From Ciona intestinalis (lineage: Eukaryota; Chordata; Ascidiacea; Phlebobranchia; Cionidae), in NCBI RefSeq assembly GCF_000224145.3, contig NW_004190427.2, positions 86,895 to 150,894 of the forward strand: a stretch of 64,000 nucleotides of DNA, written 5' to 3'. The number at the start of each line of letters is the position of its first letter. The stretch's first letter is position 1. The notes under the pieces were generated by a model. That model saw only the letters and a list, made by a program, of their open reading frames with translations, ran no database searches and was not told where the DNA came from. Of this stretch, positions 35,301-45,300 are shown one piece after another. Made by a program: the position numbers and the translations under genes.

Positions 35301-37362
35301 AGAATTGATAAACCTTCTGTGAAAACTGTAAATCATGGATTAATATACTTAATGAATTCAACTTTGTCTCCAAATTATATTTGTCTATACTGCCAGGTTA
35401 AAGTTTTTACACTCTTTGAACACAACAGTTTTTACACAAAATTATGTGAAAACTATTTGTTATACTCAAGAAATTCAACTCTGTTTCCACTTTCTAGCCA
35501 CATATGAGTCTGCTTCTTGATTTTACTACACTAATTTTCGTACACAGGTTGAATTGCCACCCAATGATTTGTCTTCTCCGCGCACTTTAGCTGAAACATT
35601 GAATTTGTTACGAGATATTTTTGATTCGCACGATGCTTCTATATTGCCTGCCAAGGAGCGCCACACAGACCTTGTAGAGGTACAAGGACTTGGTTTACTT
35701 AAATTTATAAAACCTTAAGGTCATTGGGGACTTTCATATTTTTAACAGACATGTTTTAGTATAGAATTCAGGAGATAAATATGAATGACAATTATAAATA
35801 ATGTTGAAATTGACCCCTGTTACCATCAATACAGGCATGGACCCTTCTTATTTTGTTTCTGAACACCATAATCAGAATATAAAAAAAAATTAAAACAGTG
35901 CACAGTGATTTATCAAGCACCCTGTACATATATCAGACTACCCATATGGCTGATTGTAAAAACAACAAAAAAACAATTATTCTTAGAGTATATTTATTTG
36001 TAAGTGGACACAAGGTGTATGAAACAGAACACCTGTTTTATTACAGTTGTTGTTGCCCCACCAGGTTCCATTCAACAGTTCATTCAGCAAACTGAACTAT
36101 TTCATATTGCAAAAAAACATGGTAAATTTATTTAAAACATCTGCATAATTCATTCAATATTGATATTAAATATGAAATGTAATTTCTTTTTTTCAAGGTA
36201 ATGTCTCATCTGCTTGATCCTCTCCTACAAATGTGTGCAATGTCTGCAAGTCAGTTGCAACCTGCAGACATGGCAGCTTACATAATCAACTGTTTGCATG
36301 CAATCAAGTCCCTGCTGTCCCTATATGAATTTGCAGATCAAAGGTTAGTTGAATACTAAATATACACAAGTTTTTTTGACACTTTGTGCTGTAGGTGCCA
36401 AACTTTTTTATGCGTGGACCAGTAATAGTTTCAATAACTTTACTGGAAAATTTTATGTTAGAAAACTTGTACAGACCCGAAATGTCATTTTCTTTTTGTT
36501 CCATTAATATTTTCAATCTCTTTTTATTTCATTAAAACATTTTTCTTTAATTTATTATTTTGTATGTGTTTTGTATTGACAGTACGATTAAACAAAAATT
36601 TAACACAGGATAGAAATGCTAAGTGCCCAGATAGAAGCACATCTTGATACGCTTGTCAATGAACAGGTAAGAATAGGTTCACTTATAATCGTATTATCAG
36701 TAGTTCTGAATCATGGTCTGATATTAATGAATTTTTTTACAGGCTGCTTCCATTTTAACTAGAGGTGGATTAGCTAACGTGTACAAGTTGATTTTGAACC
36801 AAGAAAATAAAGGGCAGTTGTTACAAGTACCTGGTTTAGATAGACAAGCACTGATGAATGCGTTTCAAACATTTGATTCCATTGCATTCGCTCCTGATGA
36901 TTTGATTTTAAGACAGGTATATCATTGCATGCAGTGAAGCAGACAAAGGAGTTTTGGTGGTCCTCGTTTAACTAAGGGAAGTTATTCTAACCAATTTTTT
37001 TATCAACTTTTTTCCTAGATGCGGCACTGATTGCATGCTTGTTTAATTTACAGGTTTACCTAGTAGTGCAATAATACCTTTGTATAACAGAATTTTTGGT
37101 TGAATTTGTCTGGACTTTTACAAAATGAGAACTAAATGGTTATGTATTAGCATCTTTTCCTTTTTATTATCATACAACTTTTCTACAGGTAACCCTTCTG
37201 TCAAGTGCAACACTAAAGGAAGTAGCCACAGCACGAGCGAATGATTTAGTTGTATCCGCCTATGCCAGCGTGCACGAAGCATTTATTGATGCTAAAAACG
37301 GCTACAACCCTTCCACTTTTTCAACTAAAACTCCAGACCAAATCAGACTGTTACTCTGTTAG
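29370..37362 (+). CDS. COG6: Conserved oligomeric Golgi complex subunit 6
   Basis: Exons: 29370-29486, 30612-30755, 31161-31232, 31647-31817, 32201-32283, 32873-33037, 33524-33777, 34197-34353, 34880-35003, 35548-35679, 36198-36343, 36609-36666, 36743-36916, 37189-37362. They total 1971 nt, giving 656 aa, the usual length for animal COG6. Signature stretches are [19 protein letters not shown] at the N terminus (residues ~21-39), [33 protein letters not shown], and [20 protein letters not shown] in the middle. The N-terminal third is rich in charged helices as expected for the coiled-coil part. Known role: COG6 belongs to lobe B (COG5-8) of the Golgi tethering complex, which captures retrograde vesicles and keeps glycosylation enzymes in place. 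The start ATG is the first in frame. Introns hold repeats only. Confidence 0.95.
30216..30470. repeat. Nested SINE 3' parts in opposite orientation
   Basis: A plus-strand SINE 3' part (CATGGTAACTTGTAAGCTGG) is interrupted by a minus-strand one (CTCGCGTGGCCGGGAAACGA through CGTGCCAGCTAACAAGTTAC). The plus copy then resumes at GTATGAAACAGAACATC. It lies in the first COG6 intron. Confidence 0.75.
33220..33515. repeat. Degenerate T-rich tandem repeat with TTTTCAG units
   Basis: Loosely repeated units of about 50-65 bp contain TTTTTCAGTTAATTTGATCT variants. They fill the end of COG6 intron 6, before the true acceptor at 33523. Confidence 0.65.
33845..34102. mobile_element. MITE copy 19, fold-back of two half elements
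   Basis: The left half reads in reverse orientation (TAGTAAAC-type side, then TATAAAACTGTATCCTCACA) and the right half in forward orientation (CAACAACGGTCTATGGGAGT to CCCCCACGCTACTATAT). The whole element can form one long hairpin. It lies in COG6 intron 7. Confidence 0.8.
35990..36064 (+). repeat. SINE 3' fragment
   Basis: ACACAAGGTGTATGAAACAG followed by ACACCTGTTTTATTACAG, in COG6 intron 10. Confidence 0.55.
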
Positions 37363-37628
37363 ATGACAGTAGGACCTAAATGTACTGTGTTGGACTGTTC
37401 TGTCAGTTTTACGGAAGTACAGCAGGTCTAACCAGCGGTGCAACCAGAAAAAATCAAGGGTGGCGAGCCCAAAAAGTCCAACTAAGCTATAACAAAATAT
37501 ATATGTGGGATAACTGCTTGCTTCTATATTCAAGTATATGTTATGTATCATTGTATAAGAGAATCATCAGCTTTGTATCATTTTTTATTAAGTGCTAGTG
37601 AAGAAAAACAATATAACATGATTTATAA

Positions 37629-37934
37629 ATGAAATATTTCGCGGCAATGTATAAAGCAGAAATTCCATTGTTGGATGAAGAGCACTTTTGGCCTGAAAAA
37701 AGAAGTTACGATTATTTTTTGTCTAAGGTTTTTAATTTGGATAATGTACCTGATTATTTTGGGCAGCAAGCCTTAGCGCAGTTGCAAATTTTGGGATCGC
37801 AATTACACGAGCTGCAGTTGGAGCAATCGACGCAGTTACACACACCAGTTTCTGAAAGTAAAAGAAGTTTTTTATACCGAATAAATCGTAACTTGCTTAA
37901 ACTTCGCGGGCACGAAAAGCGACAGTCGTTATAA
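37629..37934 (+). CDS. Unassigned ORF or exon, 101 codons
   Basis: Not recognised. The first ~75 codons have protein-like composition (acidic start MKYFAAMYKAEIPLLDEEHF, then Leu/Gln-rich helix-like residues with ELQLEQSTQL). The last ~15 codons run into a minus-strand SINE, so that end is unlikely to be original. A possible donor (GTAAAAG) at about 37858 would let the good part be a single exon. It starts 267 bp after the COG6 stop. It could be a small separate gene, a relic, or chance. Confidence 0.25.
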   Translation: MKYFAAMYKAEIPLLDEEHFWPEKRSYDYFLSKVFNLDNVPDYFGQQALAQLQILGSQLHELQLEQSTQLHTPVSESKRSFLYRINRNLLKLRGHEKRQSL

Positions 37935-38158
37935 CACGGGTGTTTATACGCCTCGTTCTAGTTTTGTGGTGATTTTTTTATAATTTAAAATTCGGACAAC
38001 TCATTAAGATTACGTGACCACTGGCTCGGAGCAATTGCCGATAAGTGCCTTGACCAAGGACACATACGCGGCGATACGCCCACAATAACAGCAGCGACGG
38101 CGAGCCTTGAACCCCTTACCTCTCAGGTGCGCTAACCACTTTGTCACGTACGCCAAAA
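37893..38158 (-). repeat. SINE, nearly full length
   Basis: Reading the minus strand it runs from the tRNA-like head (AGTGGTTAGCGCACCTGAGA) to ACACCCGTGTTATAACGACT. The A-rich middle is shortened. Confidence 0.75.
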
Positions 38159-39308
38159 AGAAAAAAATGCTATCTAAAATATTAAAATAAGTCACCATTT
38201 CACGTACCTGCACAGTTACATGGGTCCATTTTTCTTTGTTTTCTTTCGGTTTTCTTCGACTGTTTGCTTCGTAGTAGTAGTAGCAGTAATGAATGGCAAA
38301 GGGGGTGTGTTGCGCCGTTTATATAGCTGGTGATCGAAACCGTTACGTCATCTGGCGCGTGTGCATCTGAGGCACTTAATCATACTACGTTCGGGCACGT
38401 TTATCACTTTTGCTCTCTCGCTAGCGTTAAGAAGAGAGGTTGTTATCGCTCAGCCCTATACTTTACCATTGGTGGTGACTGGAAAATATGCCAAAAGAGA
38501 GACGACATAGGAAGAAAGAGGAAAATTTGGTTGTGCGGGTTGAGAAAAAGATATTTTTTCCGTGGAGTATCGTAATTTGCACACGGCACTCTCTTAAAGT
38601 GAGATTAACAATTCACGTAAAAAAACTGGTGTCTGGTAGTATAGAACTAAATCATTTGATTATATTAGTTAAATTTTATTGTTTATACCATTTAATTACA
38701 CATAAGTTTGTCATGGAAAAATTATGTAAATATTTAAAAATATATTTTTGCTTTCCCTTTAAATTTTGATCACGTGACTTTGTTATTACTCGTGTGCACG
38801 TTTCTTCACACGGCACGTAGAATTTACGAAATGCCGAGTCAGCATGATGTCATAATGGCTGACTCACGATTCTGGTTCCACTGTGACGTCGGTGTAAACC
38901 TCGAATAAAGTCTAGAATTTCTCACTGTACAAATAAACAGCAGTGAACCAACCGTGAGTTTATTTGTGTAGTGTGCAAAAATATTTGGATTTCTTAGCTG
39001 TTTCAAAAGTTCAGTTTATTATACTTTTTATTTTTGGGTTATTTGTTTGTCTTACTGTGATATAAAACTTATAATAATGCATATAATAACAAAACAGCAA
39101 AATTTATAATGCAAATCAGAAATGTTTTTATAACAATTATTAAATCAGAACAATAATATAATATACTCTAAATTAATCCAATAAAACCGAAACTGTTAAT
39201 CTTTAAACCAATTTTACTATGACCTTTTAGAACAGAATATCAATTGTAACATTTTGTATTAATTTTATGGCATAATTATCGACAGACTAAAGTTTTCTGG
39301 AGTAGATT

Positions 39309-42300
39309 ATGAGCTCAAGCATATCTCTTGTACGCTGTATAAAGAATAACATCAGAAGTATGAGATTTTCAAGCTACAGAATTCAATATTTGGTCATTGC
39401 TACTGTGTTTCTAGGTAAGCAATATAACAATTATTCATGCATTGCTTGTAAATACAAGTGTGTGAATCCCATTTTAAGTATCCGAGTGTTGTGTACTCAT
39501 GTATTTTTTATGGTAGGATTTTTAAAAGCAGTTACATTTTTAAAAGGAGTTACAAATTGAAATAATTGTAATTAATCGTAGTTTAAACTAGGAGTCAAAA
39601 TGAAGACAATTTTTTCTCATTATTTTCATTGGAGACTGCAATTATTGCAACTTAAAATTGGCGCACATTGGTGCTAGTCCATCACTTTGTTTGAGTCATA
39701 GTGGTAATGATACAAATTACAAACTTGTCCTATCAGCTATGACATAGTAGACGTAGACATACCATGCGTTCCATATAAATTGAGATGAAGGTGCAGCCAT
39801 GTAGACTTAAGGACCAAACTTTTGTAAATACAAGGCTATCATAGTTAAACCAACAAACTTGTGGGACAAATTTTACCTTATGGTTGTATTGTTTACTACT
39901 AAAATGCATGTTGGTTTGGGTTGGTTTGATTACCCTGCGTACTTGGGGTTACATGTTTGTAGCTTTTGTCAAGACCCAAGAGTGTATAAATTCAAGCACC
40001 CCTGTGTTATATTATATACTATTTTAAAGTATATATATAATATATATATTTTTAGGCACTGTTTTTGTGTTGGTATATAAAATATACAGGTTAAGTAGTA
40101 AAACATTATTTTTCAGGTTTTTATCTACTATTTTCACAAGTTATGGAGATAAAAAACCTACAGAAGAAACAACTGCGTGCGTTAGATGCAAAACAGTTCA
40201 ATCTAAATCCGGTTCAATCTAATACTGCAGTGGCTTCATCTAAACCAAAATATTGGCTTGCAGCTAAGAGGTATATTACTCAATACTCATATTTCATACT
40301 TAGAATTATTATTATATTCAAAGGGATGTTTTTGTATGATATACGTTAGAGCGGCCTCATTATATATGTATTTTCGGTGGAGCATTGAGTTATAACATAA
40401 CACAGATGTTTGCACTATAAGCATAGGCTTCATATATACCTCTTTCAAGCTACCAAGAATGTAACTGTGTGGGAGATTGTTTATTTTTTGGTGCTGTTAA
40501 GTGGCTAAAAAAAGTAAAAAAAAACCGCAAGCCTTATTCTTATTGCTTTCTCCATGTTAATCAATCAGGTTTCCTATGCTTGAAGACTAAACCTAAATTT
40601 GACTAATTTTAATCTATGACTTTGTTTACAATTAATAAAATTTTACACTTACGATTTAATTTATAGTCATATTATGTATATATAAATATATATATATTAT
40701 GTATATACATACTTGGTTTTTGTAGCTTTAACATTTATGGCCTATAGACCTATGGTTTATTCTATATATACTTGGTTGCAATTACCAGTGCGGACACACC
40801 ACACATGGAACACGTAAGAAATGTGTTTAAAGCCGCTGGGTTTGATCGTTGGGATACGAAGACAGGGACCTGGGACGTTATGTGGTCGTATGATTACCCA
40901 TTCCCATCTAAAGTTAGCCCCTCAAATCTAAAGCCTAACCAACTTGTAAGTAATTTTCATGGTTATAAATTGGTGCCATTTTCGTAGCTTTAGTTAGATT
41001 TAATTATTTTTTAAACCTGGTAAAAGTTATGCGAAAAGTCCATTTTATATGAGTGAATTGAAAAAAAATACAGAATACCCACGGGCCAGCTAGGCACAGC
41101 CATAGCATGTTTCTATTTTTGTAAAGCTCTTTTAATTAAAATGCATCAAACCTCTTTTCAATGGGTATTTAAAGTTTACTGCTGCATGTTCAGCGCCACA
41201 CTAAAGTGGTTAGCACACCTGCTTCTAACCAAAGGTAATGGATTTGAGACCCTGCTACCATTGTAGGCGTATTTGTCCTTGTGCAAGCCACAACAATTAC
41301 TTCAGTCTAGTGATCTCCTATAGGTTACCTGTCGAAATCACTGGCTGTCTAAAAACAAATTTCAAAACTTGAATGTTACATACATGGTAAAAAGCAGTTT
41401 CTTTCTTCAATAATTGTTACCTGCCTTGACAGATAAATCATTTTCCTGGTTCTGGATATCTCACCAGCAAAGTATATCTTGCAAGTTCCAAGTCAAGGTT
41501 AGTTAATTTTATTCCACAATTTGATTTCACAGAAATATTACCAGTGTTCTGGTAATATAAAAAGTGTATGTGGTAATAGTCACCTATATATCCTATTAAA
41601 ATAAAACCAAAACACTGGTTATGCCGTGCAAGGATTTTAAAGGTAGGTAACAAGGGCTCCAATGGTAATGGATGGGAGACCATGTATATGTATTTAAAAT
41701 AGGAAAAAAACTTATATTTCTTCCAGGTATATACCAACAGCATTCCAACTGCCCAAAGACAAAGAGGATTTTAAAAAGCACGTTCAGAATAACCCAGATA
41801 AACTATGGGTGCAGAAAAATAACCAACACCGGGGAATTACCATTAAAGCAATGAAAGGTTAGTACAGGTGTATTTAGGAGTGTACTCTTTAAAGCCGACA
41901 CCCCCTATTGTAGGGGCTGTGTCTTTACCCACATTTTCTTCTAATTGCTTAGTACCTTATTTTGATTAAATTTTAGTCTGTGTAAGTTCGCCATATGTTT
42001 GGTGCAACAGCCATGCTTTTTTTAACTGACATCTTTTTTACCCCTTTTATCCATAGCGTGTTTTATCAACTGTTGTTTTCCTGTTGATTTCCTTCTTTAC
42101 GCTCTTTAAATAAAATGAACTTCGCTATTGTATTGTTTTCAAAAAGATTAATAAGAAGTTGAATATTATGTTATCTCCTGTTATCTTAACAAATTATAAC
42201 AATACATTTACAGCTTTTTTATGTGTTTTTAAAAGCTGTTTCATTTTTTGAAACTTTAGTGGTACCTTTAGATCATATTTGGGAATATCTAAAAGTTTAG

Positions 42301-45300
42301 ATTTAACTTTGGTATGTCCCTTGAAAACCACAGATTGACAATACCATATACAAAATTATTTTTAATTTATGACAAGAAATTCCCTCGCACAGAGTTAAAC
42401 TTGGACGCCTCGAATAGTTTTGTGCAAGAGTTTGTAAAAGATCCTCTCTTAGTCGATGGAAAGAAGTTTGACATTGGTATATATACTGTTATCACATCTG
42501 TCGACCCTCTAAGAGTGTATGTTTACAAAGGAGAATGGCTGATAAGGTAAATGAATGTATTTTATTTATCCGCATGTGATCAGGCAATGACAGTCGTTAT
42601 AGCACAGGTGTTCTGTTTTATACACCTATATTTGCAGTAAACTGCAGATGATTAACTAATTTAGAATATTTTATGTAAGGCCATGGCGAACCTTTAAACA
42701 CGACATAATGGACCGCTGGGTTGCAGCAGTTGAATTGCCGTGTATCATGCAAGAACACATACATGCAGATGCAGCGACAGTCGTTACAACACAGGCCGCC
42801 TGTGTTGTAACCCTGTCGGACAGGCGCTATGTTTCACACACCTTATGCCCGCTTTTTTTGGTGTATTTTTTATGTACGGTAGGAAATTCCTTCAACTCAT
42901 ACCTTAAATCCATCCGCTTCACTTAGTGGCCAAGCCAGAAAATTATAAAAGAAGGGTTTTTAGTCTAAAAAAAAGGAAAAATAAGAGGCGGGGTGGGCTT
43001 TTCTAAAGAAAAAATTAAAGAAGCTACAACCCCCTAATCCCGCTTACTGCTTTATTGGCCATTTGGTTTTATTACTGAGATACTTAGTTTTGTATTCACA
43101 GCAATTATTTTTCAGATATTGTCCAGAGCCGTACTTACCACTTGATGTTAACAATCCAAACAAATATGTTGTTGCAGATGATTATACACCTACGTGGGAG
43201 GTATATTTAAACTGTTTATTTATTCAAGACAGTAGAACCAATAGGCTGGTATTGTTTATTGTGTTGTGATGTAATTGCTTAACCATTGAGACTGAGCCAT
43301 GGGACCAGACCATGTTTGGCCAACGCTCATATGATATATATGTTCATCTGAATGTACCTTACTTTATCTTTGCGTTGCCAGAAAGCAACATTTGTTATAA
43401 TACGGGTGTTAATACACCTCGTGCAAACGAGTTACCATGTATGTTACTTTGTGGGTGATTATTTTTGGGAGATTTTTTTCATTTTTTTATGTGTGGGCGA
43501 TAATTTGGACAACCCATTAGTGACCACTGGGTTAAAAATAAACGCTACAGCATCATTAAAAAAATATTGCCTATAAAATACTCATTAAGAGATATTATTG
43601 TTATGTTCCCCTAAACTGGAATCATCATTCTGGTAGTTGCTATACACAAAACCTAGAAAAAAAACTTTGTTGTATGAATTTTTCCAATGCTTGTAAAATA
43701 AAGCAGACTTTAACTTTCAGATGCCTTCGTTACGATACATGTACAACAAGCTCCACATGTCGCATAAAAACTCCTTGCTTGAGTTTATTCGTTCATTAGA
43801 AAAAAATCCTGAGAAACTAGAAGCTGACATTTACTCTGCTGTTGCTGAAATTATTCGTGAAAAACAAAACGACATCAAATCTGCTGGGGCCAGTTATCCA
43901 TATGGGTCTGATTCGTTTTTCGAACTTGTACGGTTTGATTTTGTGCTTGGAGCTGACTTGAAGGTATGTTGTTTGAGTTATTGCATTCATAACTTCTTTT
44001 TTTTTAAATTGGGGTGACAGTGTTAAAATACAGTTACACCCATAGTTGTCAAACATAGGGAACCTCGTTGAATATTTGTCAAACGCAATGTTTTTTGATT
44101 TATATTATCACATAGACACCTAACAGTTGAAAAAAAAAGTTAAGGCTTTACTAAAGTTAAAACACATGATGTAACCCCTGTTTCAAACTTTAGGTTGATA
44201 TTTTATACCAGGCAACATTATGCCATAGGCACCAAACCTAGGGTGGCAGGGTGGGTAGGTCTACCCCGAAATTTTATGTACTGCAGTAATCAGTAAACCG
44301 TAGAACCAAATTTGTGTCATAGTAATGCATGTATAACTATCCCTTCCTCCCCTACATTTTAAAATGTTTGGTGCCTATGTTTTTATTTTTATCTGTTACC
44401 TACATGTATTTAAATGTCTGGTGCCGTCACTGCCGTGGCAAAGTGGTTAGCACCCCTGCCTCTAACCCAGAGGGAATGGGTTTAAAGCTCTTTGCTGTAC
44501 CATTCTGGGCGTAGGTGTCCTTGAGTAAGATATTAAAAGGCAATTGCTCCAACCCAGTGGTCATTAATCAGCCACACATAAAAAAATGCCCCCCAAAAAA
44601 TAATCGCCCACGAAGTAACATACTTGGTAACTTGTAAGGTGGCACAGGGTGTATAAAACAGGACACCGGTGTGGCAGTGTTTAACGACTGCAATTAACCG
44701 GCCACCAAGCATAAAGTTAGTTACACTGGTTCATTCATTCATTCAATACATTTACAGTACTGTGGGGAAGATAGAACACCTTTAGCACATAATATTTTAA
44801 AATACTGATCGTTTTTGAAATAAAAAGTTGTCCCATCTTCCCCCACCCTACTATATATTATATATATATACATATATATCTACATATGTTTATATATATC
44901 CTATTCACCAGGTTTATTTGATGGAGGTAAACATGTCTCCCAACCTGTCAAGTGCTCATTTTGAGGTAAATGCCTTGATGTACGAACAAGTTGTGTTTAA
45001 TACATTAACATTAGCTGGTGTTGCAACTAGAACTTCAAGAATTGGTTTGAAAAGGTAAATCACAATTTTATGTAGTGACAACCCACCTAAGGGCAAGTAA
45101 ACGACATATGATGTGAACAATTTGTATCGAAATTGTTTATGTTCAATATAAGGGCATGCTTTAGGTGCCACGGCATGGTTTATGTGCCATGGCGCTTTTT
45201 TAGTGCCATGACACCTAGTATATACAAATACTTCAACAATACAATAAAAAGCGATTGGCAATATTTCATACAAAATAACATTTTATAAAAACAGTTGTCC

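Larger units (their letters stand above)
37363..39308. other. Intergenic between COG6 and the TTLL gene
   Basis: It includes the COG6 3' UTR (no canonical AATAAA seen close by), one unassigned ORF at 37629, a SINE, and AT-rich sequence before the TTLL start. TGACGTCGG near 38893 is half a CRE. No TATA box is evident. Confidence 0.5.

Noticed and set aside
45163..45219. Inverted TAGGTGCCACGGCATGG / CCATGACACCTA
   Set aside because: A short imperfect hairpin without flanking duplication; too little to call an element.
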